The notes beneath the pieces are model-generated. The model had not been told where the DNA came from, did no database searches, and saw only the letters and a program-made list of their open reading frames with translations. A program made the translations under genes and the position numbers. From Entonaema liquescens (lineage: Eukaryota > Ascomycota > Sordariomycetes > Xylariales > Xylariaceae): 64,000 bases of DNA. Position 1 is the first letter of the stretch. Each line of letters starts with the position of its first letter. The stretch spans positions 310,001-374,000 of the forward strand of contig CADCSX010000023.1 in the NCBI GenBank assembly GCA_902805475.1, in the 5' to 3' direction. This document shows positions 34,403-46,780 of the stretch, one piece after another.

Positions 34403-35348
34403 AGCCGTAAACGGCTCAAATTTTAAAAGTAAGCTTATAAGATTTTAAATTTATTTTTAAATATTTTTTACGTTAATTAAAAAAACTTTTTTTTTTTTAA
34501 ATAATATTTAAGTTATAAATTTTAAATTAATTTATAAAAATTAAATTAATTTTTTATAAATAATATATTATGTTAAAAATAATAATATATTAAATTTAAA
34601 AAAGTTTAAAAAACTTTTTAATTATTTATTTTAAAAAAAAAATTTATTTAAAAATAAATTTAATTTATAAATTAAAATTTACGGTTTTTTATTATATTTT
34701 TACGTTTTTAATTAATTATAAAAGTTTTTTATTTTTAAAATAAAAAAATAATAAATAAAAATATAATTGAAATTATTTAAATTATAATTTAAAAGAAAAG
34801 AAATACATTTTAATTTTATTTATTTTATATAAATTTTCGATGTATTTTTTTTTTTTAAATATAAGTTTAAACCGTAAACGGCTTAAATTTTAAATTTATA
34901 TTTAAAAAAAAAATACTTTTAAATTTTATATAAAATAAATAAGACCACGATATATTTCCATTTTATTAAATTATAATTTTAAATTATATTTTTATTTATT
35001 ATTTTTTTATTTTAAAAATAAAAAACTTTTATAATTAATTAAAAATATAAAAATATAATAAAATATTATAAATCTTAATTTATAAATTAAATTTATTTTT
35101 AAATAAGTTTTTTTTTTTTTAAATAAATAATTAAAAAATTTTTTTAAATTTTTTTAAATTTAATATATTATTATTTTTAACATAATATATTATTTATAAA
35201 AAATTAATTTAATTTTTATAAATTAATTTAAAATTTATAATTTAAATATTATTTAAAAAAAAAGGTTTTTTTTATTAACGTAAAAAATATTCGAAGGTAA
35301 ATTTAAAATTTTATAAACTTATCTTTAAAATTTAAGCCGTTTACGGCT
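34403..35348. mobile_element. AT-rich 946 bp near-perfect palindrome, probable RIP-mutated repeat
   Basis: The left half (34403-34869) is nearly the reverse complement of the right half (34884-35348). A 14-base motif AGCCGTAAACGGCT lies at the left end (34403-34416), at the exact centre (34870-34883, first base changed to A) and, as AGCCGTTTACGGCT, at the right end (35335-35348). A degenerate further copy lies at 35359-35372. The interior is almost only A and T. No coding capacity remains. Likely two copies of a small element of about 480 bp joined head to head, or a foldback element, then mutated by RIP. The 8-mer GCCATACT occurs on both flanks (34376-34383 and 35370-35377) and may be a target duplication. 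Confidence 0.72.
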
Positions 35349-35377
35349 TTAAAATCTGAGCCGTTCACAGCCATACT

Positions 35378-37574
35378 CTCTTGATTTTTAAAAGCTTATC
35401 CTTTTGGTCCGCGTGAGTGACGATCACGAAAGGTTGTAATCCATACACCAAGTGCTAGGTACACTACTATTATGGTACCTTTTTAAAGCATCTAGTTAGA
35501 TGAAAGAAGGCTCACACGTAAGTATACTAGTGGTGTCGTGGAGTTCAATTGGCGGCTACCTACTTACGCGAGTATCTTGTGTTTCTTGCTTGCGTTACCC
35601 TGACATCGGGGAAAAGCCTAAAAGGGCTACAGACCATGTTGTAAAACAACTTACGAATATCGTTCTGTCAGTCTATCCCGGTACTATTTTTTGATGACAT
35701 CATGACAGGTTCTTCACCTAAGCCCAAGAGGCTCAGATCCTTAGCCAGTCGGACGCGATATTCAGTGTCGGCCGTGCAGTGAGCTGAAAACAGACCAGCC
35801 AATTATTTTTAAAGCCCTGGCTTAGGTGCCTGGAGTTCTCTGGGTTCGAGATGATATGGACCACGTCCTTAGGAACCTAGGTGTGATTCCGTGAGCTGAA
35901 AAGCTCGGAAGGACCCAATGAAATAAGAGCGGCTCAATAGTCACATTGCATTTATTCTTCTTGGCACATCATAAGGCTGTTACGGGTCGCCTGATATTGT
36001 CAGCTATTGTAAGCAAGACTGGAGCCGTACATAGTTTTGCGCGGTCAAATCCGTGGTGATCTTTCTGTAGTGATCTTCTATAGGGTAGGTACTTAAAACC
36101 TGGGTGTCTTTTGACGGCTCCTTTGCTTGGTATGCTTTAGAACCCGACTCTTATTGTGAATAAGAGAATAAATAGGCCAAGTGTTAGAGTATGGCTTTTG
36201 GCTTGCTAGGTAAAATTAAGCTCGATAGCAAAACAGTCTATAGCTTATAGTACAGCATAATATAGAGAAATCTGGTCATATTAGAAGAAGAGCTTATCAT
36301 GATATGATAACTTAACACAGTTAGCAAGAATTCCGCGATAGATCACTGCCCGGGTAGTCATACATTGCTGACAGGGTTGCAGTGAATATTCCTCTACAGA
36401 CTATGCTTACTATACGGGGAGAATATAATGCCGAAGTTAAACGATTATCTAACCAAAGTCCTGCACAAAGATGAAGCGAATAAAATAGAGACAATTGTAC
36501 CCAGCTCGTAACAGCTAGCAGGTTTCTAAGTTTCATTGACTGAATTGTTATTACTAGATATGTGATTTCCATTTGGGTAAACTAGGAAAAGACTATCTCT
36601 AGACTTATTAGTTAGTTATTATTAACCTAATAACTACCTAGTCAACAACTATAATAAAGAAGCTAAGTAATGAGCAAACTTTCTCTTGGGTACGGGTTGC
36701 GGAAACTTTAGGAATAGACACTGATGATATGCAATTACTGAACATAGATCTTGACCTAGGTTGCGAGAAAAGTGCGGATTTAACTTGATGTTGTTAACTA
36801 AATTCAAAGTGTTATAGTGGTCGGAGGAATAATTATTAATTATAAGCTGGTTAAACCTATTCCGGAATTGACTCACATTTTGAGGCATCGGATTTCTGGG
36901 TCGTCGTGTGTGATATCTCCGATACTAATCTAAGAGATCGCATTACAACTTTCTACCAACTAACAATGTTCAGAAATAAAGCAGTGGCAACAAGCTAAAG
37001 GTCACAAGTATCACCTAATCTATAAGGTCTAGAAAGAATTGTTTCTCTAAGCCACGCGGGTGAGATTCCTATTATTGAGGCTTGCTTCTTGGTGGGATTG
37101 GCGCGGAACAGATTCCAATTCGGGATTGCTTATCCCGTAATTTTAGGTACCGTAACCGTCTCCGCCCGGAGATAGTAACCAATCCAGAGAATCCCGTCCG
37201 AAATTTAGTGAACACAATGCCGAGTCACCAAAAGAAGCGTCGGCTTTTGAGGCCGCGGATTTATCGCGTCTTTGAGGCTCAGTGTTGTTGGCCTATAATG
37301 TCATTATATATCATTAGACATAATACATCTCTTGTTATTTAAAAGCCCAAGGCAGGACGATGAGTTTTTCTCAGTTTCAGCAAAACTACTCTTGTAGCTA
37401 ATGAAGAAAACCTTATCAAAATTCTTACGCCGTTTCTGGCCGGGTCATTCTCATTCTCATCCTCATCCCCATTCTCATTCTCACTCTTACCCTCACTCTT
37501 ACCCTCACTCTGTATCACCATCCAGGGATCAACCACGTGCTATAGTTACTCGCCCTCACGTCAGCGCACATACC
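35378..37574. other. Intergenic, 2.2 kb
   Basis: No supported gene. Short ORFs at 35500, 36321 and 37082 lack protein-like composition. The 3' end includes an open, His/Pro/Ser-rich stretch (37401-37574) in frame with the SDR gene. Confidence 0.45.
37451..37513 (+). repeat. CAYTCT-type hexamer repeat
   Basis: About ten units of CATTCT, CATCCT or TACCCT. In the SDR frame they read as His-Ser/His-Pro/Tyr-Pro pairs. Confidence 0.8.
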
Positions 37575-38442
37575 ATGGCATCCAATCCCTCTCCCTCCTT
37601 TCAGGGCAAGGTAGCACTAATTACTGGTGCTTCCAAGGGCATCGGAAAGGCCTCAGCCATTGCGCTCGCACGTCTTGGCGCCACAGTCGTTATCAACTAT
37701 TCGTCGGATGAGCAGGCCGCACAAGACACCCTTGCCGAAGTGCAAAAGCTAGGCGCAGGTGAGGCGCGCCTCGTGCGAGCTGACGTTGGCTCCGTCGACG
37801 GCGTGCAATCATTAGTCAAGCAGACCATCGACGCCTACTCCAAGATCGATATACTTATTCCGAATGCGGGTGTTTTACCCATGAAGGACCTCGAACACAC
37901 CACCGAGGCTGACTTTGACCGCACATTCGCTATCAACGTCAAGGGTCCCTATTTTCTCGCCCAGGTAAGTACCTAAGCATTTATTTATTAGCAATCTACA
38001 TCGACAGAGGAATCACCCGCACAACTCCCCGTGACCTAGGTCTGACGTAGCTGCTGACCGCTCACCTTGACAGGCTGCCGCGCCGCACATGTCCAGTGGC
38101 TCGCACATCATCTTCCTATCCACCACGTTGACCACGGCGTCTACCGTCATGCCTGGGTACCTGCTGTACAACAGCACCAAGGGCGCCATCGAGCAGATGA
38201 CGCGCGTGATTAGCAAGGATCTCGGACGCAAGGGTATCCTCGTCAACGCCGTGGCGCCGGGTCCCACGGGGACCGAGCTGTTCTTCCGCGGCAAGAGTGA
38301 GGAGCTGCTTAAGACGATTTCGAATTTTAGTCCTCAGGGCCGCATTGGTACCCCAGAGGAGATCGCCGAAGCGATTGTCTTCTTGGCCCACTCGTCCTGG
38401 GTGTCGGGACAGGTGCTTCGCGCTAATGGCGGCATGGCGTAA
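37575..38442 (+). CDS. Short-chain dehydrogenase/reductase (classical SDR)
   Basis: NAD(P)H-dependent oxidoreductase of the 3-oxoacyl-reductase-like SDR group; substrate unknown. Exons 37575-37964 and 38074-38442 give 252 residues, the usual SDR length. Cofactor motif TGASKGIGKA near residues 16-25, NAGVLP near 93-98, catalytic Ser in IIFLSTTLTT and the YxxxK pair in YNSTK, and a C-terminal VSGQVLRANGGMA. The start at 37575 sits in a good context (ACCATGG) and matches the family N-terminus. The frame is open further upstream to an ATG at 37401, which would add a 58-residue His-rich extension. The intron has donor GTAAGT and acceptor CTTGACAG. Confidence 0.9.
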
Positions 38443-41003
38443 GGATGAGGTCTGGGTGCGCAACTAAATACAAGGGTAATAGAGAAAAGCAGTCGGATAG
38501 AGCTTTACGATATGAATATAGAAATCACTTTAGAGGTTCGTGCATAGCTGGGTTTATGAGCAATATAGTTAATACGTATTGTTTCTTTTATGTGTACAGT
38601 CTGGCGTTGAGAAGACTCAAAGATTTACCTACCTAGGTACTTGTAAAACATCTAAATGACTTTTATTTAATCTGAAGTCTCCCCTGCAGAACTGAATTGT
38701 TTAGGCTCTTAACAGTCGAGTTTAACTGACAGTCTTGGAATTAGTTTCAATTATCTCTTTTTGATTTTGTGGGACACCACCGCTTCTCCAGCAGCATAAA
38801 TAATAGCATCCCTTGAAAGACAGGTTACATAGTATTACATGAATATATTACCTCGAGCTTGCATCCAATCATCAAAGGCCCATTACTTGTTGAGGTTCCA
38901 GGGGGTAATCATCGGGCGGGAACTCTCCTAGCAAGCTGCATTAGTGCACACACTTCCCCAGGCGTTCATAGATATCGTTCCAGCCTACCAGGCTAAGGCG
39001 AGGGGGTGGCTCGCTGGGCTAACGATCACGTTGTCGTGCGACGCTTCCATGAAGCATGGAAATACTCAGCTGATATGTTCAATGGTCTGATGATAGCTTC
39101 GGCAATCCTGCTGCAGTTCCTCCACTTCGGTGCCCCTAAAGAGAAAGAATGAACACCGGTGCCTATGAACTCAACCTTCAAAGAATTAAAGCGAGGTCCC
39201 GTGGTTAAAGATGGCTGTGTTGAGATCGGTCTTCTGATATATAGGTACCTACCTAGTTTAACATAATAGGGGATGAATAACTACCATCGTAACCTTTAGG
39301 AATGAATTTAAACCCCATGACCCTTGATTGTCAGGGTACCAAGAGAACTTTTAACAATGATATTTATTCAAGATACTATATTAATGGCTATAGAGGATGT
39401 CATTCGCTGCGTGGTATATTATTGGCACAGAATCGGTTAACTTGTTTTCTAAATTTTATCTAGATTAATAGGTAACTCTATAAGTACTTGCTATGGCGGT
39501 CAAGTTAAGGCTAGAGTCGGCATTTATAGGAGGACGTCAGTTGTTGTTCAAACCTCGCTCACGGACATAATCATGCTGAGACATTGAAAACTTTTACGGC
39601 CGTATATTATCAGATTTGTATTGACCGCTTTCCTGACCGACTCCATATTTCCGCTTAAGGTCCGTCAACGAGCTACCTACATGAATTTGATACTAGGTAG
39701 AATTAAGCATTGTTGAAATAACTTCATTATTTCACGAGGAGCTCTATAGATGTACTATCTAGAATCCTGATAGAGACATGGTTTAAGATAAAGATAGCTA
39801 CCTCACTTTCAACTTAAGCATAACTTTGCATACTGGAACACTACGCATTATTCCCGACAAATAAGTACCTAATGTACCTACATTGCGTGTATCAGGTATG
39901 AAGGTATAAATGTAGTTAACTTCACGTGTACAGGAACACACCAAGAGGCGAATGCGTCATATTAGTGTATAGTGTAGTCATGCATCCTAATGCAACCCTC
40001 AGACCATGGAGAGAAAGACTACAATCTACAAAGCCAATTACAATTACTACTTACTGTACTCTTTGGTATTTTACATCACTCACATTTTTGCCATCGTCCA
40101 ATGATGGCATGGACGCAACACATTTACGGCAATTGTATATCTTACCTTCCGCTTTCGCTAATAAGCCCCGTTGGATGATGAAGTCTAGATAGACACAGAC
40201 TTAAGGGCTGCGTCTGAGTTGTCAAGTTGCACGATTTATAGGTACATAGGAAATCTTGAGTGGCAAAGATTTGGGAGGAATGTCGGAGAATCATGTCTTC
40301 TTTCGCAGGGGACACTTAATCGATTTGTGTAGAGATACTTCCTTGGGCGGGATGAAAGTCTGTAGCAAATGGATGCAACTAAGGACAGAATAATTCAGTA
40401 ATGAAACTCACTAAGGGATTGTGAGCTAAATGACTTTGTATTAAGAGAGAAGTAAAGATTGAAATCAATCTCGCGATAAGGAATATAAAAGTTCAAAATC
40501 ACAAACAAAAATGACAAAGTATACCAACAGGTAAAGATTGAATTGGTGGATGGTTCGTCACATGGTGGGATCTAAGTCTAATCTAAGCTTTTGATACCTA
40601 GGTAAATATCTGGTATCCCTATCCAACCTGAGAAGCAGCATTTCGCGAATTTAGGAATCTATTTACAAGAGTCGTCGTCGTAGTTCCAACCATACCTATC
40701 GTGCAGAGCGTAAAAGGAGAAATATGAGAATAATAGGGTGAGCAGAAAGAAATGAATGTCGTGAACGGAAAAGTTACATAGAGCAGCTCTGCTCTCCAGT
40801 CCAAATTTCAAGTGTTAGCCTCTCGTCGACAATACTGCTCCTCGGGCTGGGATCCCACTATGAACTCCAGCTTTATGCTTCGCCAACTCCGTCGCCCTCT
40901 GCCTGCCTAGGCACCCCACCGTTCCCCGGCAAGCTTACCAGCTTTGCGAACATTAGCGATGTACAGGTGTATCAGTGCCGTTTAAGTTACTTGGAGCCGT
41001 GAT
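38443..41003. other. Intergenic, 2.6 kb, with TACCTAGGTA palindromes
   Basis: Perfect TACCTAGGTA at 38630-38639 and 40595-40604, with partial copies near 39241. No gene or RNA supported. Confidence 0.5.
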
Positions 41004-42571
41004 TTAGGAGTCGAAGATGGCACCGTAAGCGGGAATTCCGCGGGTGGTCATGCCATATACCACCTTCTCCGTCACCTTGGGGTTGGAAATGATGAACACG
41101 GCCTCTGCGTCGGACTCGTGTACGAGTTGGTATACTTCTCGAACAATGTCGGGGTATCCCCTCTCGTGGGTGTTCCAGATAACGGCGTTGGGGTCGGCTC
41201 GCTTGACCTCTGCTACTACTTGGGGACCGTACGTCGCGTGAGGCTCTCGAGTACTCCAGAATACGCGGCGGGGAGTGATATCAGCGAAGAGGAGTGATAA
41301 GCAAGGGCCAATTCCGGATCCGGTGGCAACTACAACGATTCGCCTAAATAATTTCGAGGTGTAGAGGAGACCGTGAAGAGGCGCGCCACGAACCCAGAGC
41401 TTTCGCTCGTTGGGCTTGTTGATCTGCTTCTTAGTCCAGTCGCCTGCATTGCTGACGACAACACTGAAGCCGTTAATCTTTCCAGACTCGGGGTCAACGT
41501 CAGGGATGGTAGCAAAGGCGTGCCACTCAGTTAAGGGCTTGTCGCTAATCTTCAGGCCGTAGAAAGGTGCCATACCCCTGTACTTGAAGTGAAGACGTGT
41601 AGCGTGGTTGCTCAACTTCTCAGGGTATACGGTCGGGTGTCGTAGACGAGACCAGGAAGCAAGGGTGCAAGAAGTTGAAATGCAGATGAACCAGAAGTTA
41701 GGCGAGTTGATGAGGACGTAGCCGAGAGAAGCATCCCATTGTCTGGCGGTGACTCTGGCGGAGAAGATGTTGTGAATCCAGAAAGTCGTCAAGGCCGTCC
41801 AACCGGCGAAACGGTGGAAAGCTTCGAAGTAGTCGTGGAACTTCCGTCGCAGGTCTGGGTGAGCTGATGTCAAGATTATGACGAACATTGAAACTAAGAC
41901 CCAGCTGGTAATCATATTGACTAGCTGATCCGTCACCGGCTCGTCGATCCAGTCTTTCGTCGCTAATATCGTGTAGAGGATATACCATACGACAGCAGCC
42001 GTGCCCGCGCCACTGTGGCAACCACCGTAATGGAAGACCTTTGCAAGGCGCTTTCGGATGTATAGAGGCCACGAGTGAGGGACGCATGTGAAGAGCTCAT
42101 ACCAAAAGTTGACGAACTCCTCCTGACGGAAGAGAATGCTGACCATGAGGTTGGCGGATGCGGCACTACCGACATCTCTAGAGTTAGGCTTTCCTTTTGC
42201 CGAGGCTAACAAGGCGATGAAGACGGCCAAGTTTGCAGTGAAGATGACTCCGAATATCTTTCTATATGAGGAGGCATATTTGTCTAGTAGGTATAGGGTG
42301 TTAGGTTGGAGCTCCACATAAATCGTATAAGATGTTGATACTTACAGCGGACTTGTTGACTCAACTCGGACCCGAGTTGGTCGGGGAGAACCGCACGCTG
42401 CGTGACTGTCTCGACTTGTTTCTCATCGCCGCCTTTGTCGGAGTGGATAGACGGGGTAGTCGTTCCCGTCGAGGGTCCTGCCGATGAGAGAGGTTCAACG
42501 ATCGTAATCGGTGTCAGATCCCCCGAGCGGAAGGCATCCGCCTGTCCCTTTTCAGAGTTGTTGATCGTCAT
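41004..42571 (-). CDS. tmpA: TmpA-like membrane flavoprotein oxidoreductase
   Basis: Resembles Aspergillus TmpA, a membrane flavoprotein linked to conidiation signalling. Exons 42571-42346 and 42283-41004 give 501 residues. A ~75-residue Ser/Thr-rich cytosolic start is followed by about six membrane segments (for example VIFTANLAVFIALLAS, AAVVWYILYTILA, WVLVSMFVIILTSAH). The ferric-reductase-like region includes DYFEAFHRFAGWTALTTFWIH. A soluble FAD/NAD(P)-binding half follows, with LWVRGAPLHG, VVVATGSGIGPCLSLLF and AVIWNTHERGYPDI. The protein keeps its reading frame and motifs, unlike several neighbours. The donor GTAAGT at 42345 and acceptor TAG at 42284 join R to YKYASSYRK. The reaction is unknown. 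Confidence 0.82.
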
Positions 42572-43699
42572 GGTGGAAAAAGGCGATATCTTTCTCTGAA
42601 TCTTTTAATTGCTGGTTTTGCGGATTGGTTGGCACGGGGAATCCTACAATCGAACAGCAAGGACAGGGCGACGGCAAGGGATATAAGTACTCGAGATGAA
42701 CAATGCTATTGAGGCGAACAATAATTGTCCCCCAACAAGAGCGTGTTCGGATAGTAGTCTGCCAAGACTCATGTTACTCATTCGTAGATACATCGAACGA
42801 TGCTGATTCTTCGATATCGCAAGATCTTCGATAACCTAGTCCTACGTGGCAGGACCTCCGATTCAAACGAGCGCCGCGTGCATCCCCATAGTTCCAGTGA
42901 CGATGGAGTCAACCGAGTTAGCAAACTATGGTATCTTGCTTGCTTGACGAACTACTGGATGCGGAAGTTCCCCATGCTGATCTTAGTCTGTGTTGCCTCA
43001 AATCTGACCTGGAATCCACAGTCGAAACAGCATATGGCCGTTGGTACCATGTATAGTATAGGATGCGAGGGTGGCTTGTCGTTACTGTTGTTGTGGGGTA
43101 AGAGATCTCTAGATTCAGGAACGTCAACCAGAACGCAGGATCCATGCGCACACCTGCACGCCACCTCGGCATATTGTTAAGATCCGGGTGTAAATCTGCG
43201 TGGTGGTTTACTAGGACAACAACACGCCCAGCCCTATTAGGAGGTGCGTCACCTGACTGAATGGACGAAGCCGGACACCAAAACCCAATGAATCACTACA
43301 ACTTACTATAATGGTACACTGTAGAGTTAGTATTAGAAATACCTACCTAGCAGAAGTCCACTACATCTACTGTGGGATTCACTCGGCGTGGAATAGGTGT
43401 ATATGTTGGTACAGAGATGACATGTGAAAGGAGAGTACAGAATTGGCCGTAGTGTAATAATATATGCAGCTGAAGCTTCTAAAGATATAGACTTACCGAT
43501 TCTCAGCCTCAGCCTATACATAGCCCGAGATGTCTGAGTTATTTCGCCGAGTTCTCGCTGCGCGACGAGGTGAGGACGTTAATAGCATGTGGCTGTGCCT
43601 AGAGGTCACATTAATTTGGCCATGTTCCGGATGGGTAAGGGACTACCAATATGATTAACCCAGGCCATGCAGTTTAGAGGCTGAGACAGCTTTGGCAGG
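42572..43699. other. Intergenic, with a doubtful Cys-rich open stretch on the minus strand
   Basis: Mostly promoter of tmpA. On the minus strand about 43164-42952 is open and reads MACRCAHGSCVLVDVPES and later CCFDCGFQVRF. The Cys pairs look like a small zinc-binding fungal protein. No upstream or downstream exon could be tied to it, so it is not called as a gene. Confidence 0.3.
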
Positions 43700-44560
43700 T
43701 AGCATTTGGATTTTGTATCTTGTATCTGGTGTGTTACGCGCTTCGTTCTTATTGGCCTACACCAAAAGGGGCACCCATGTCTTTGCATTCGACTACCAAC
43801 AGGTGTGGTCTCTTTATGGACCTTTACGGACCTTTACTTACTACATATCGCCATCACGAATACTGGACCTTCAGCCGCGAAAACTCGGCGTGCATTATCT
43901 TATCCGACACTAGGACCAGGTGTAGCTCGTTCGTCGTCGAGTGGTGAATGTTCAAATCCACACCCTTTTCGGACAGAGCCGTAAAGAGTAATGCCATCCA
44001 TATCAATACTACGAAACATACTTAAGCCTTTTTTACAATGACAGGAAATCGTAGTTGTTACGCGATAGAAACCAAACTCCCGGTTAGGGAGGTAGAAGAT
44101 TAGTAGACGTTGGGGAGCAGAAAGCTTGGCGTCGCCTCCCGATGCTACCATTCGGAGGCTGGCTAGTAAGTCACCACATCACTCACCCATAGCTTTTCGA
44201 CTATAATACAAAATGAGTAAAATTATTTGATTTTCTACTATTCGTCGGCCGTTTACTGCTGGTAACATTCCGATTGTACCAAGACACTCTTATCAGTACC
44301 AAGTTTCATAGCCCAATCCTAGAGCACATGATGAATTTAATAGCTTCTCGAATAATTCTAGCTCATAACAGCTCGGTAGGCTAGTGTAAAGAATACGCAA
44401 TTATGTGATCCTTCGGGATGATTTGCTTAGGACCCCTGGTCCCTGCTTTGTAGGTACTTTGTAAAAGCCAAAGGGTTTTTTTTTTTTTCTTTTCATATTC
44501 TTTTTTTCAACAGCACCAAATATCCGTTCATCCATCTTCAACTTCTTGGTCCTACTAGAC
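43700..44560. other. Intergenic, nothing convincing
   Basis: Three overlapping short + strand ORFs (43692-43984) have no consistent composition. A poly-T/TC tract lies at 44477-44510. Confidence 0.4.
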
Positions 44561-44605
44561 TCTTACTGTGTAAGGAGATTCCAAGACTCGGAAATCCTTT
44601 TATGT

Positions 44606-45399
44606 ATGCTACCGGGAGGCAACCGATCAGATTCGGATCTTGAACATCATCCGATACGGGAAACATCATCGGCACTCAGGCCTGTAGAGGCCCGTGCATT
44701 TATGACCCGCCCGGATAACTCAGGGGGGTCCTGGTTCTATGCGATGCGTTGACTTTGCAGCTTGCTACCCAATCAACCTTATCTGGCAATGATATCATGT
44801 CTCTCGCTGAAGAAGTCCAGACCTTTGGACCCTTGATGTTTCAATTTTCGACCCTCCTTTCGATCATCCTTACGTCCGTCTCATTCATTCACATGCCGAA
44901 ACAAAACCGCCAACGACCCGGTCTTCTTTACCAGCTGGGCGGACCGTGATCACTATACTTTACTATGGTTCGTGGGCCTCACGCTCACATTTGTACTACA
45001 CTGCTTACACCTGAAATTCTAGTGCCGCCACTAAACACCACAGCATAGTAAGCTGTTGTTAGTATACCTTAGGGTTATCAGCTACTATCTTTCAGGTTAT
45101 TACGGCCAGTTATGATTAAGCTTCGCTTTTGGTCCAATCCGTATTCGGAAGTTGGGCTCAACAAAAAGCTTCTCCTAAGGTGGATATCCTACTTCAAGAA
45201 CCTTGCCGCCTTGAGACTTGGTACATCACGATTGAAAGGCGTATTATCACGTTTAAGTATGTTGCTCATTCTGATTTACCACATTTTTGCGACCGATAAA
45301 TATCATACAGGTCTAGATGAGTTTCTTGGACTCACAGTATATTTTGCCACCTTGAATGCCGCCTGCCATCTTTGGTGTACTCCGTTGATGCTGTCGTAG
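44606..45399 (+). pseudogene. Possible decayed membrane-protein gene
   Basis: Family not recognised. Three protein-like stretches lie on the + strand in different frames. First, 44606-44749: a hydrophilic start MLPGGNRSDSDLEHHPIRE. Second, 44797-44990: MSLAEEVQTFGPLMFQF with LLSIILTSVSF, and in another frame VFFTSWADRDHYTLL with WFVGLTLTFVLHC. Third, after a TTTCAG at 45095, 45112-45399: RWISYFKNLAALRLG, LLILIYHIFATDKYH and LTVYFATLNAACHLW. Several segments look membrane-spanning. No splice solution joins them without stops, so I read this as a broken gene or an unresolved multi-exon gene. Confidence 0.25.
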
Positions 45400-46298
45400 T
45401 ATCTTGGCTCGTAAGGGTCAAATGGTGCGGTCCTATCTAAGGGATCATCCCTTTCATGATATATCATTCAACCGCTAAGCTGTATAGACTAAATGGGTAC
45501 GCTTCCAAGTATAGCAGAGTGAAGTCGATATCCCTGTCAAACAATGAAGATAGACCGATATTTCAGTCATGCTATAGTCCTGAATTTGTTTATCTATATT
45601 AATAGTGTCTATATGAATAAAGCTTTATATTCTATTTAATTAACCACCTGAGGTATTATAGGCAACAAAGTTTCAACGCCGGATGCTCATCCATGTCTAC
45701 TAGTCCAGTCGAGAAAGCAGTCTGCATTTATTCAGGTAGTGTTCAGGTAGTGCAGATGCGATCAATCTGAGAGAGTCCCAAATGAACAGTTTCGATGAAT
45801 TTCTGTCAGCTCATTACATTCACACATCATGGAGAAGCATAGTATGCGTTGATTGAGTATACCTTATAAGTTACCTTGTTCTAATGCTAATGCTAATGTT
45901 GGCACTTAATAGGATTCTAGATTGTCCCTTCAATCTCTCGATTAATGATCAAATGTCAAACCGGTTTCCACTGCATGATATCCTAGCGCTCTACTGACAA
46001 TTTCCCATACCACACATAACCTGGTTATTATTTTCGTCTTGATGTCATGAATTTCGAAGATTTGTTGGATCTCCAGCGTCCATCATTGCTCCTTCATTGA
46101 AAGTTTCATGACTGTGAGGTATTAATTCGTCTCTCTAAATATTAGTAATTTATAAACAACCTTTATAGCCTTTGCGGTTTATTAAGTGCAGTTTCCAGCT
46201 GATTATTCGTCAAAGTGAGACTTCAAATATGTCTTCGTATTGGGCAAGGCGACTTCGGCGTCCCGCCTTATCGAAACGGGACAAATCGGTTTGAGAGC
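45400..46298. other. Intergenic, nothing recognised
   Basis: No ORF, RNA or repeat I can support. Confidence 0.45.
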
Positions 46299-46780
46299 AT
46301 GGGAAATAAGCAAAGCCACATAGGACGCTTTTTCAACCAAGTCTCCCCACGACTCACGGCAAAGGACCTGATCGGTGAGTTAAACGAGGAATATGTTTAG
46401 ATACCTTGATTCTGATAACATCCGCAGTCAAGTTTCTCAGTGAGTCATCAGCATAGACGCTCAATAACTGACAGCATGAAGAAGCTAGCAGCATATATGT
46501 ATATTCGACGGCCAGATTCTACTGGTATTGTAGTCTTCAAAACCCTGAATGAGAAGGGCACGGTAGATTTGCACATCAAGAGTTGTCGGTGCAGGCAGGG
46601 CTTTTGCTGTGTTATCCGCATCATGTCGAGACAGCCTATGACATCTCAAACATAGGAGTAGAAAAGCCTTATAACTCTAAAGTCATTCTCCAGGAAGATT
46701 TCGATTCGTACGTCCCTCTCTCGAGTATAAGAGATACGCTGCTGTTGATGCTGGAGACTCTAGCATTTCACCTCAAATAG
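46299..46780 (+). pseudogene. Relic of an unrecognised gene, frameshifted
   Basis: Protein-like pieces follow one another on the + strand: MGNKQSHIGRFFNQVSPRLT from 46299, then (frame of 46440) KLAAYMYIRRPDSTGIVVFK and TLNEKGTVDLHIK, then (frame of 46583) GLLLCYPHHVETAYDISNIG and DFDSYVPLSSIRDTLLLMLE up to TAG at 46780. The last two pieces join only through a one-base shift at about 46580-46600, and GTGAGT sites near 46376 and 46440 suggest former introns. Composition is clearly protein-like but I do not recognise the family. It sits just upstream of the intact GST gene and looks like a recently broken gene. Confidence 0.38.

Noticed and set aside
43692..43984. Three overlapping + strand ORFs
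   Set aside because: No consistent frame or motif. A nearby GTTCAAATCC looked like a tRNA B-box, but the flanking bases do not form a T-stem.
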